A stretch of DNA of 8,008 nt from Actinomycetes bacterium (GTDB lineage: Bacteria; Actinomycetota; Actinomycetes; Actinomycetales; Cellulomonadaceae), in the NCBI GenBank assembly GCA_023418375.1, contig JAEZZV010000259.1, forward strand, positions 1 to 8,008, given 5' to 3'. This document shows, in pieces, positions 1 to 5,423 of the stretch. The position numbers and the translations under genes are program-made. Below the pieces are notes generated by a model. That model did no database searches and had not been told where the DNA came from. It saw only the letters and a program-made list of their open reading frames with translations. Positions within the stretch are counted from its first letter, which is position 1, and each line of letters begins with the position of its first letter.

Positions 1-60
1 ACGGTTGCGGGCCACACGGACCACGTCGTCACGGAACTCGCGAGGGTAGGGCTTGGGCAC
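1..60 (-). CDS. IS3-family transposase OrfA, N-terminal fragment (runs off left edge)
   Basis: Only the first 20 codons are inside the window, read leftwards from a GTG at 60-58. They give (M)PKPYPREFRDDVVRVARNR, which matches the usual N-terminus of IS3-group OrfA proteins, the small helix-turn-helix protein that binds the element ends and is fused to the OrfB integrase by frameshifting. A GGAGG ribosome site (complement of 69-73) lies 8 nt upstream of the GTG, which supports this start. Whether the rest of the element is intact cannot be seen. The family call rests on recognising a short but characteristic motif. Confidence 0.8.
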   Translation of the reverse strand, partial: MPKPYPREFRDDVVRVARNR

Positions 61-122
61 GGCAACATCCTCCCCGGCCGCCGCAAGGCAAGCCAGATCA
101 GGTGTCACCTATCCGTGCAGCA
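1..122 (-). mobile_element. Right-hand end of an IS3-like insertion sequence (boundary approximate)
   Basis: The transposase start at 60 needs an upstream terminal segment. On the minus strand the sequence beginning at 122 reads TGCTGCACGGATAGG, and IS3-type elements normally begin with TG, so 122 is my best guess for the outer end. A short palindrome AGGTGTCACCT sits inside at 100-110. The other end of the element is outside the window, so terminal inverted repeats and a target duplication cannot be checked. The boundary is an inference; the element itself is well supported by the OrfA start. Confidence 0.5.
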
Positions 123-280
123 GACCCTCCGGCTCGTGGCGGGCGGCTCCGCGAAGCAGCGCTACTGGGTGGCTACGAGGACCACATTGGACTGATGGAG
201 GGTTCGGGCTTGTCGGACCGCAGGCTCACGCATTCGCCTTTGGACTCAATGGAGAGCGCTTCCAAGCCGATGAACTGCAC
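123..280. other. Gap between IS end and protease gene
   Basis: This is about 160 bp of leader between the likely IS end and the protease GTG. I see no convincing -35/-10 pair, no strong ribosome site and no conserved protein in any frame. It may hold a weak promoter, or sequence left over from a gene interrupted by the IS. Confidence 0.4.
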
Positions 281-1288
281 GTGAGCACGCCGCACGACGA
301 CCTTCCGCGATCGCCCTCGGGACGAATCCCGCAATGGGTGCGCGACGAGGCCTCGGGGCGAGCGGTGGCCCCTGCACCGTGGCGGGCGGCGGCGCCGACG
401 CCTCTGGTGAGCGGCCGACGCCGCGCACGGGGGTCGGTGCGGCCCGGGCGGTCCGCGCTGTCGTGGCTCCTAGTCGTGCTCGTCGTCGGTGCGGTACTCG
501 CGCGCTGGATAGGGCAGCATCCTGACGGCATCGTCGGAGCCTGGAACGACCTCACGCAGTCGGTTGGACAAGGTCCACCGGTGTCATTCCCGCTCTCGCC
601 CGAAGACCGCGTAGGGCCTCCGCCCGGCCAGGGGGAGGCCGATGCGCCGCTCGGTGCGCCACCGGCCGTGGCAGACCCCGGGGCGCCCCACGAGTTCACA
701 GAGAGCCAGAGGCTGGCGGACGGCACTACCGTTCCGGTCACGTGGTCGCCCTGTCGTGCCATCCACTACGTCATAGATCCGACCGGCGCACCGCCGGATT
801 TCCCGGATCGTGCCGCAGCCGCGATCGCGGACGTCAGTGCGGCGACCGGCTTCGCATTCATCTACGACGGCGCGGCCGTGGAGCCTGCCTCAGCGTCGCG
901 CGAGCCTTATCAGCCGGACCTGTACGGCGACAGGTGGGCGCCCGCTCTCATCCGCTTCACCGATGCCACCGTGATACCCGAGTTCGCGACCGACTACGTC
1001 GGCCTCGGCGGCCCGGTCGGGGTCCGCGCCACCTCCGATGACGTACAGCACTTCGTCTCAGGCTTCGCGTTCCTCGACTCCGACCTCCTCACGTGGCCGG
1101 ACGTGAACGGTGAGCCGGCATACGTGCCCGTCCTCAGGCACGAGCTCGGCCACATGATCGGGCTCGCCCATGTGGACGACCCGACGCAGCTCATGTACGC
1201 CGACGGGAACGCGGTCACGACCTTCCAGGCCGGCGACCTCGCGGGTCTGGCCGCGCTCGGCGGCGGGCCCTGCGCGCCGGACATCTAG
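281..1288 (+). CDS. Membrane-anchored matrixin-like zinc metalloprotease
   Basis: This is a predicted zinc-dependent endopeptidase of the M10-like (metzincin) type, 335 aa, probably held on the outside of the membrane. A basic N-terminal part (residues 1-58, rich in R/P/A) is followed by one hydrophobic segment at 59-75 (ALSWLLVVLVVGAVLA) that can act as an uncleaved signal anchor. A Pro/Gly-rich linker comes next, then the catalytic domain. The zinc site is HELGHMIGLAH at 287-297 (H287, E288, H291, H297), and the Met-turn is likely M305 in QLMYADG. The ectodomain has only two cysteines, C158 and C331, at its two ends, suggesting one disulfide. The GTG at 281 is chosen because STPHDDLPRSPSGRIPQW looks like a genuine cytoplasmic N-terminus; extending the frame to 53 runs into the IS. 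No clear Shine-Dalgarno precedes it. The substrate is unknown. Confidence 0.8.
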   Translation: MSTPHDDLPRSPSGRIPQWVRDEASGRAVAPAPWRAAAPTPLVSGRRRARGSVRPGRSALSWLLVVLVVGAVLARWIGQHPDGIVGAWNDLTQSVGQGPPVSFPLSPEDRVGPPPGQGEADAPLGAPPAVADPGAPHEFTESQRLADGTTVPVTWSPCRAIHYVIDPTGAPPDFPDRAAAAIADVSAATGFAFIYDGAAVEPASASREPYQPDLYGDRWAPALIRFTDATVIPEFATDYVGLGGPVGVRATSDDVQHFVSGFAFLDSDLLTWPDVNGEPAYVPVLRHELGHMIGLAHVDDPTQLMYADGNAVTTFQAGDLAGLAALGGGPCAPDI

Positions 1289-1488
1289 AGCCGTCGTCCA
1301 CCCGAGGCCCTCCCCAAGAGCGATGACGGGCCGTCACTCCTCTTGCATTGCTCCATGCGACCCTCGCTCGGAGGTGCTGCCCAGGCCGTGTCGGGATGGG
1401 TCAGCGGGCCCATCCAGCGGGCGCGGTTAAGGCAGGGAGCCCGCGGCGGTCCGGTGAGAAACGGGGCTCGGCTGGATGTAGGCGGCGC

Positions 1489-1494
1489 TAGACT
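1489..1494 (+). promoter_or_regulatory. Possible -10 element for the ATPase-TOPRIM operon
   Basis: TAGACT fits the actinobacterial TANNNT -10 pattern and would place transcription start near 1501, about 30 nt before the ATG. No -35 consensus is visible at 16-19 nt upstream, so this is weak evidence. Confidence 0.35.
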
Positions 1495-1520
1495 CGCGCC
1501 GACGACGTCGACGCACGAGC

Positions 1521-1526
1521 AGGGAG
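1521..1526 (+). promoter_or_regulatory. Ribosome binding site of the ATPase gene
   Basis: AGGGAG lies 4 nt before the ATG at 1531. It decides this start over in-frame alternatives. Confidence 0.6.
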
Positions 1527-1530
1527 CCCG

Positions 1531-2784
1531 ATGTTCGAGACCCTCAAGCTCGACGAGTTCAAGAACTTCGAGAGGGCGAAACTCCCGCTGTCGCCCTTCA
1601 CGCTGCTTGTCGGGGCGAACGCGAGCGGGAAGTCGAACATTCGGGAGGCATTCCGCTTCCTAAACGGCGTCGCCCGCGGTTACAGCCTCGCCGAGATCGT
1701 CGGCGAGAAGTGGATCGACGGCGGGTTTCGGGTATGGAACGGCGTGCGAGGTGGGGCGCCGCACCTGATTCGATCCGGGTCGCACAGGATGTCCCTTCAA
1801 ACGACGTTCACTGCGCCCGCCGTCGACTCGCACCGGCCGCTGAGCTTCGACTATCGACTGGACGTTGCCCTCCGCGATGACTTGACCTTGCGAGTGGTCC
1901 GCGAGCACCTAAAGGAGTCTCAGCGCTACATCTTCGATACGCACCCGGAGGGAGACCCAAGGGGCGGCGCTGGCCCGACCATCAAGGCGCGCATTAAGAA
2001 GTACGGAGGCGGCCACCCGCCCGACGACACATTCCTTGAAGACCGCCCCATCCTGGGACAATTCCAGTCAAGCGATGTGGCGACCGACGCGGTTAAGCGC
2101 ATCGCGCGCGCTGCCAACGACTACCTTGCCTCGATGGTGTTCCTGGACCTCAGTCCGCACGCGGCACGTGAAGCCAGCCAGGCCGGCATCTCCAGCCTGG
2201 GCGATCGCGGGGAGAACCTGTCGTCGGTCCTTCGCGAGATCTGCGGTGAGTCTGGCAGGCGTGAGCAACTCACGTCGTGGGTTCGCGCACTCACGCCGAC
2301 TGACGCGGTTGACTTCAAGTTTGCCATCGATGCCAACGGCCGAGTGATGGCGGAGCTCATCGAGGCCCAGGGGGCCGCCATTCCCCTCACGGCGGCGTCG
2401 GACGGGACCGTCCGCTTCCTCGCGATGATCGCGGCACTGATGAACCCGGCGCGCCCTCACCTGCTCTTCTTCGAGGAACTTGAGAACGGGATCCACCCGA
2501 ACAGGATCTTTCTGTTACTGGACCTGATCAGCCAGAGCGTAACCAACACCAGCAGTCAGATCGTGGCCACGTCCCACTCTCCGCAACTGTTGGTACACGC
2601 CTATCGAACAAGGAACGCGCGCCCATGCCTCGTGTACAGATCAAGCAGTGGGGGAGCCCGTGTCGTAGATGTGAAGAGCCATCCTGCACTGCGATCCGTC
2701 TTGAGCGAGGATGACCCGGCAGCACTCATGGCCGCGGGCTGGTTCGAGGATGTTGCTGCGTTCCTTGACGAGGAGGGGCTTTGA
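1531..2784 (+). CDS. OLD/RecF-like AAA ATPase (AAA_21/AAA_15 type), first gene of an ATPase-TOPRIM pair
   Basis: This 417-aa ABC-type ATPase has the full motif set. It opens with a RecF/SMC-like strand (LKLDEFKNFERAKLPL, 5-20). Walker A is GANASGKS at 28-35. A signature-like SDGTVR lies at 290-295, and Walker B with catalytic glutamates is HLLFFEELENGIHP at 310-323 (E315/E316). The switch histidine is H349 in ATSHSPQLL. The middle (about 60-285) is family-specific and includes RGENLSSVL at 226-234, common in this predicted-ATPase group (COG4637-like). Unlike OLD or GajA, no TOPRIM domain follows; that role is taken by the next gene, which overlaps the stop codon by 4 nt. In related systems such ATPases gate a nuclease during phage infection. 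A defence role here is inferred from composition and pairing and has not been shown. The IS end and a decayed non-coding stretch flank the unit. Confidence 0.85.
   Translation: MFETLKLDEFKNFERAKLPLSPFTLLVGANASGKSNIREAFRFLNGVARGYSLAEIVGEKWIDGGFRVWNGVRGGAPHLIRSGSHRMSLQTTFTAPAVDSHRPLSFDYRLDVALRDDLTLRVVREHLKESQRYIFDTHPEGDPRGGAGPTIKARIKKYGGGHPPDDTFLEDRPILGQFQSSDVATDAVKRIARAANDYLASMVFLDLSPHAAREASQAGISSLGDRGENLSSVLREICGESGRREQLTSWVRALTPTDAVDFKFAIDANGRVMAELIEAQGAAIPLTAASDGTVRFLAMIAALMNPARPHLLFFEELENGIHPNRIFLLLDLISQSVTNTSSQIVATSHSPQLLVHAYRTRNARPCLVYRSSSGGARVVDVKSHPALRSVLSEDDPAALMAAGWFEDVAAFLDEEGL
2771..2776 (+). promoter_or_regulatory. Ribosome binding site deciding the TTG start of the TOPRIM gene
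   Basis: AGGAGG inside the last codons of the ATPase gene lies 4 nt before the TTG at 2781. The alternative GTG at 2793 would be 16 nt away and would cut into the first beta-strand, so TTG is preferred. Confidence 0.65.
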
Positions 2785-3368
2785 GCTTCTCGGTGCTCGT
2801 CATTCCGGAGGATCCGACCAAGGATCAGTACATCCTCGCCCCGCTCTTCACGGCGCTGATGGCGGCGGTCGGTAAGCAGAATGCGAGGGTCCGGGTGATG
2901 ACAGACCCGGCGACTCAAGGCGTCGACCAGGTGCTGGATGCGGAATTCCTCCGGGCCGTGGTTCGACGCTACCCCATGGTGGACATGTTTGTGCTAGCCC
3001 TCGATCGTGATGGCAAGTCGGGCCGTGAGGCCTCGATCAGGCATCACGCGGAGGGTGCTCGCGCGCATCTCCCTAGTGGTTCGGCCTTCCTCGGGACGTG
3101 CGCTCACCAAGAGGTCGAGGTCTGGTGCCTGGCCGGTGTCCAAGGGCTTCCGCGAGAGTGGCGGTGGGCGGATGTCCGGGCCGAGCCGCACGCCAAGGAG
3201 CGGTACTACGAACCATATGCTGCGCAACGCGGCCTGCTCGATGCTCCAGGCGACGGACGTGAGCAGCTTGGCCGCGAGGCGGCGGGCCGTTACCGCTCGA
3301 TCATCAATCGGTGCCCCGAGTTGAGCGACCTTGAGGCGGAGGTGCGCCTCGCGATCGCTGGTAGGTGA
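2781..3368 (+). CDS. TOPRIM-like nuclease/effector subunit, partner of the AAA ATPase
   Basis: This 195-aa protein resembles small stand-alone TOPRIM proteins that accompany OLD-like ATPases (DUF4276-, RloB- or DUF3226-like; I cannot tell which). The N-terminal strand ends in the acidic residue expected of TOPRIM (LVIPEDPTKDQ, E10). A second strand carries the metal-binding DxD as LALDRDGK (D75, D77). The later EVEVWCLAG (111-119) parallels the E-x-W-x-L-A motif of DUF4276/RloB-type proteins. A Lys/Tyr-rich HAKERYYEPY (137-146) follows. The order E...DxD...ExW is intact, so nothing suggests inactivation. The TTG start overlaps the ATPase TGA (TTGA), implying translational coupling and a fixed stoichiometry. 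The likely role is metal-dependent nucleic-acid cleavage controlled by the ATPase; target and trigger are unknown. Confidence 0.7.
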   Translation: MSFSVLVIPEDPTKDQYILAPLFTALMAAVGKQNARVRVMTDPATQGVDQVLDAEFLRAVVRRYPMVDMFVLALDRDGKSGREASIRHHAEGARAHLPSGSAFLGTCAHQEVEVWCLAGVQGLPREWRWADVRAEPHAKERYYEPYAAQRGLLDAPGDGREQLGREAAGRYRSIINRCPELSDLEAEVRLAIAGR

Positions 3369-3573
3369 CTCGGCCACACGGGCGCCCTATGTTGCCGCCC
3401 GTCGCTGCCTGCTCCCGCGGGCCGGCGGCTGAGGCGCAGCGATCCGTGCGCTGGTAGGTGTCCTCCAGCGTGCGTTTGCGGAGTGCCTGAGCATCCTCGT
3501 GGGCCCGGACGAGCGCCTCGACGGGTTCTGCGACGTCCTCGGCGCCTCGCCGCTGAGTGGTCGCGATCGCTGC

Positions 3574-3595
3574 GTGGTCAGCGTGTGGTCAGCGA
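3574..3595 (+). repeat. Tandem 11-bp direct repeat (GTGGTCAGCGt/a)
   Basis: GTGGTCAGCGT is followed immediately by GTGGTCAGCGA. The 8-mer core GGTCAGCG recurs at 3645-3652, and a looser relative (GTGGTCGCGA) lies just upstream. The repeats could be iteron-like or recombinase arm sites, or simply coincidental. Confidence 0.6.
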
Positions 3596-3620
3596 GACCC
3601 CCGGAACCGGGTCACCGCAC

Positions 3621-3640
3621 GAACTACCCGCATGTAGTTC
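3621..3640. repeat. Perfect inverted repeat GAACTAC-N6-GTAGTTC
   Basis: Arms at 3621-3627 and 3634-3640 are perfectly complementary around CCGCAT. It is not followed by a T-run, so it is unlikely to be an ordinary intrinsic terminator. It could be a protein-binding dyad. Confidence 0.6.
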
Positions 3641-3654
3641 CGCAGGTCAGCGCG

Positions 3655-3663
3655 TTATCCACA
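3655..3663 (+). other. DnaA-box-like 9-mer TTATCCACA
   Basis: This is an exact match to the bacterial DnaA-box consensus, single copy, 2 nt after the third GGTCAGCG. A lone 9-mer is not evidence of an origin. Confidence 0.3.
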
Positions 3664-3708
3664 ATCCAAGATCGAACTCCTAAAGCGGGTGTCGGGCCGA
3701 CCCGGGTA

Positions 3709-3740
3709 CCGGGGGCGGTGCCTGTCAGCCCTGCCCCCGG
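3709..3740 (-). terminator. Hairpin terminator candidate downstream of the epimerase gene
   Basis: CCGGGGGC (3709-3716) pairs perfectly with GCCCCCGG (3733-3740). A G-U and a G-C pair can extend the stem to 10 bp, leaving a 12-nt loop. It lies about 80 nt beyond the stop of the minus-strand epimerase gene. There is no U-tract, which is common for GC-rich actinobacteria. Confidence 0.45.
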
Positions 3741-3820
3741 CGGCGCCGTCGCTGAGGTGGACCCGCGCACCGATGCGGGCGCGCGGGGCCCGGACCGTCT
3801 CGAAGCCGGTCGTGCCCCGC

Positions 3821-4801
3821 TCACGCCGCCGCCATCCGCGCGAGTCCCCGCTCGAACGTCACCTCCGGCACGTACCCGAGCTCGTCCCGCGCTGCAGTGA
3901 TGTCGTACGACCGGTCCCGCCCCGTGAAGCTCACCAGCCAGTTGGTCAGCGGGGGAGCGGTGGGCCGCCGCAGGAGTCGCGCGACGCCGTCGAGCATCGC
4001 GGCCATCGGCGCGGCCATGGCGAGCGGCACGCTGCGGCTGCGCGACAGGTCGACGCCCCGGGTCGCCAGGAGCGGCGTGAGGAAGTCGCGGATGGGCATC
4101 GGCGCGCCGTCGGTCACGTGGTAGACGCCGCGGTGCCGCCCGCGGGTGAGTGCGAGGACGGTGGCGGCGACGAGGTTGTCCACGTGGACCATGTCGACGA
4201 CGTGGCGCCCGTGATCGATCCACGCGAACCGGCCCGACTGTGCCGCATCGACGAAGGCCTCGATCGTCGCCATCCCGCGCCCCCAGATGAACGGCGGCCG
4301 CAGGATGACCAGCTCGGTGCTCCCCGCCGGGGCGCCGAGGAGTGCGCGTTCGGTCGCCAGCTTGACCCTGCTGTACGCGATGTTCGGCCGGCCCTCGGGC
4401 GTCGACTCGTCCACGACCGGACGACGCTGGCTTCCCGTCGACACCGACGCGGCGCTGACCAGGACGACGCGGCGCACCCCCGCGGCGACCGCCGCCGTGT
4501 GCATGGCCACCGTGGGTGCGTGGTTGAGTCGCTCGAAGAGCGCGTCGGGTCCCCAGAACTCCATGTGGGCGGCCGTGTGCACGACGACGTCGACCCCCCG
4601 CAGCCGCGCCGCCCAGGGGGCGCCGTCGGGCGTCGGCAGCTCGGCGAGGTCGCCGCGCACGGCCTCGGCGCCCGACGCGCGGACACGCTCCGCGCTCGCC
4701 TGCGAGCGTGCCAGGGCGCTGACCTGGTGACCGTCGGCGACGAGGCGACGCAGGAGCGCTCCCCCGACGAACCCGCTACCTCCGGTGAGGAAGATCTTCA
4801 T
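3821..4801 (-). CDS. Extended-SDR NAD(P)-dependent epimerase/dehydratase (3-beta-HSD-like)
   Basis: This 326-aa Rossmann-fold oxidoreductase belongs to the extended short-chain dehydrogenase group. The nucleotide-binding loop TGGSGFVG (6-13, GxxGxxG) sits at the very start. D71 in RGVDVVVHTAA (68-78) begins the fourth-strand region. Ser116 or Ser119 in VSAASVS is the likely catalytic serine, with Tyr143 and Lys147 (YSRVK). RPPFIWGRG (168-176) and VHVDNLVAA (206-214) are typical of the substrate half. The length is normal. The frame could open earlier at 4855, but ATG at 4801 is preferred: the Rossmann strand MKIFLTGG begins there and GGAGGG (complement of 4809-4814) lies 7 nt upstream. It is divergent from a MarR gene and probably controlled by it. 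The substrate (sugar nucleotide, steroid or other alcohol/ketone) cannot be told. Confidence 0.85.
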   Translation of the reverse strand: MKIFLTGGSGFVGGALLRRLVADGHQVSALARSQASAERVRASGAEAVRGDLAELPTPDGAPWAARLRGVDVVVHTAAHMEFWGPDALFERLNHAPTVAMHTAAVAAGVRRVVLVSAASVSTGSQRRPVVDESTPEGRPNIAYSRVKLATERALLGAPAGSTELVILRPPFIWGRGMATIEAFVDAAQSGRFAWIDHGRHVVDMVHVDNLVAATVLALTRGRHRGVYHVTDGAPMPIRDFLTPLLATRGVDLSRSRSVPLAMAAPMAAMLDGVARLLRRPTAPPLTNWLVSFTGRDRSYDITAARDELGYVPEVTFERGLARMAAA

Positions 4802-4826
4802 GGCTGGTCCCTCCGGTCGGTGCCTG

Positions 4827-4855
4827 CATATCGAGATCGAATGGTTCGACATCAA
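4827..4855 (-). promoter_or_regulatory. Predicted promoter of the epimerase gene
   Basis: On the minus strand, TTGATG (complement of 4850-4855) and GATATG (complement of 4827-4832) are separated by 17 nt. The -35 is good and the -10 is imperfect. The -35 lies inside the palindromic operator candidate. Confidence 0.45.
4837..4849. repeat. Inverted repeat TCGAA-TGG-TTCGA
   Basis: A perfect 5-bp dyad between the -35 and -10 of the leftward promoter, 2 bp from the main palindrome. It could be a second regulator site. Confidence 0.35.
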
Positions 4856-4863
4856 TACATTGA
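4852..4863. promoter_or_regulatory. MarR-type operator candidate TCAATACATTGA
   Basis: A perfect palindrome (TCAAT-AC-ATTGA) in the divergent intergenic region. It overlaps the -35 boxes of both outward promoters, as expected for an autoregulating MarR repressor controlling its neighbour. AT-rich dyads of this kind are typical MarR sites. That the adjacent MarR binds here is inference. Confidence 0.55.
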
Positions 4864-4887
4864 GGCCTATGTAAACCCGCGTACGAT
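4860..4887 (+). promoter_or_regulatory. Predicted promoter of the MarR-phosphorylase operon
   Basis: TTGAGG (4860-4865) and TACGAT (4882-4887) are spaced 16 nt. This places the transcript start about 18 nt before the ATG at 4912, downstream of which AAGGAGGG (4897-4904) serves as the ribosome site. Confidence 0.55.
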
Positions 4888-4911
4888 CAGCACGTCAAGG
4901 AGGGCGGCGCG

Positions 4912-5370
4912 ATGGCACGCAGGAGAGCGACCGTGACGGCCGCCGAGGTGGCTGATGAGTTCAGCCGCACGGCGAAGGTGCTCGTGCGCCGCCTCGACGA
5001 TCGGCTGGGCGAGCACGCCGTCTCGACGCCGCGGTCACGCCTCGTCGTCGAGGTGGCCAGGTCGCAACCCGTCCGCCTCACCGAGCTCGCCCACGCGGTG
5101 GGCATCGCGCAGGGCACGGCCTCGACGCTGGTCGACGGGCTCGTCCGTGAGGGCCTGCTCGAGCGCAGGCCGAGCGTCGACGACCGGCGTTCCGTGCTGC
5201 TGCGCGTCACGCCCGACGGCGCCGCCCTGGCGAGCGAATGGCTGAGCAGCTACCGGCGCGCCACGGAGGAGCTGTTCGCCCCGCTCGACGGCGAGGAGCT
5301 GGCGGCGCTCGCCGAGATGCTGCGCCGGCTCGGCGCGGAGCCGACGGCCGGCCCGAGCCCCGAGGCCTGA
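4912..5370 (+). CDS. MarR-family transcriptional regulator
   Basis: This 152-aa winged-helix DNA-binding protein has the usual MarR length. The wHTH covers about residues 54-104. VRLTELAHAVGIAQGTAST is the helix-turn-helix (recognition helix about 66-80), and the wing is SVDDRRSVLLRVTPDG (88-103) with the family's conserved D-D/D-x-R signature at 90-93. Helices at both ends (10-35 and 110-140) would form the dimer interface and ligand pocket. There is no cysteine, so oxidation sensing is unlikely and a small-molecule ligand more probable. ATG at 4912 has an AGGAGG 8 nt upstream. It faces the divergent epimerase gene across a shared operator and is followed 3 nt later by a phosphorylase gene, so it probably controls both. 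Confidence 0.9.
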   Translation: MARRRATVTAAEVADEFSRTAKVLVRRLDDRLGEHAVSTPRSRLVVEVARSQPVRLTELAHAVGIAQGTASTLVDGLVREGLLERRPSVDDRRSVLLRVTPDGAALASEWLSSYRRATEELFAPLDGEELAALAEMLRRLGAEPTAGPSPEA

Positions 5371-5371
5371 G

Positions 5372-5423
5372 CAGTGCCCGAGAGGTCCGAGACAGTGCCC
5401 GAGGGGTCCGAGACAGTGCCCGA
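5372..5423 (+). repeat. Tandem 21-bp repeat (2.5 copies) duplicating an RBS and GTG start
   Basis: Units at 5372-5392 and 5393-5413 differ at one base (A/G), and a 10-bp partial third copy covers 5414-5423. Each unit holds CAGTGCCCGA, then a purine-rich GAGG/GAGGGG. Three in-frame GTG codons result (5374, 5395, 5416); the last two each have a GAGG-type site about 9 nt upstream. Confidence 0.85.

Larger units (their letters stand above)
1289..1530. other. Intergenic leader of the ATPase-TOPRIM unit
   Basis: These 242 bp hold no supportable gene. A 6-bp inverted repeat GCGGGC/GCCCGC (1417-1422 and 1439-1444, 16-nt loop) could be a weak hairpin. The 12-mer GCAGGGAGCCCG occurs twice exactly, at 1432-1443 and 1519-1530, the second copy being the ribosome site of the next gene. 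A -10-like TAGACT lies at 1489-1494. Confidence 0.5.
3369..3820. other. 450-bp non-coding region with short repeats and remnants
   Basis: I can support no complete gene here. It contains two tandem 11-mers (3574-3595), a third GGTCAGCG at 3645-3652, a perfect 7-bp hairpin (3621-3640), a DnaA-box-like TTATCCACA (3655-3663) and a GC-rich hairpin (3709-3740). One minus-strand frame between TAA (about 3658) and TGA (about 3588) reads LRNYMRVVRAVTRFRGSR. After that stop it continues with EDVAEPVEALVRAHEDAQAL and RKRTLEDTYQRTDR with no start codon. This looks like decayed coding sequence, but I cannot name the parent gene. Confidence 0.5.

Noticed and set aside
1343..1663. A 106-codon plus-strand frame across the intergenic leader into the ATPase gene
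   Set aside because: Low-complexity Ser/Arg tail is the off-frame reading of the ATPase start; no RBS or family.
2068..2496. Minus-strand frames opposite the ATPase gene
   Set aside because: No motifs, and the plus strand carries a full set of ATPase motifs.
3594..3612. Hairpin GACCC...GGGTC as a terminator for the ATPase-TOPRIM operon
   Set aside because: Only a 5-bp stem, no T-run, and more than 200 bp after the TOPRIM stop; too weak to call.
3655..3663. Replication origin, from the perfect DnaA box
   Set aside because: A single 9-mer with no AT-rich region, no further boxes and no dnaA/rep gene nearby is not an origin.
3689..4936. A 415-codon plus-strand open frame opposite the epimerase gene
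   Set aside because: It is Arg/Pro/Asp-rich with no recognisable motif, and is the antisense shadow of a clear SDR gene in GC-rich DNA. It also crosses the divergent promoter.
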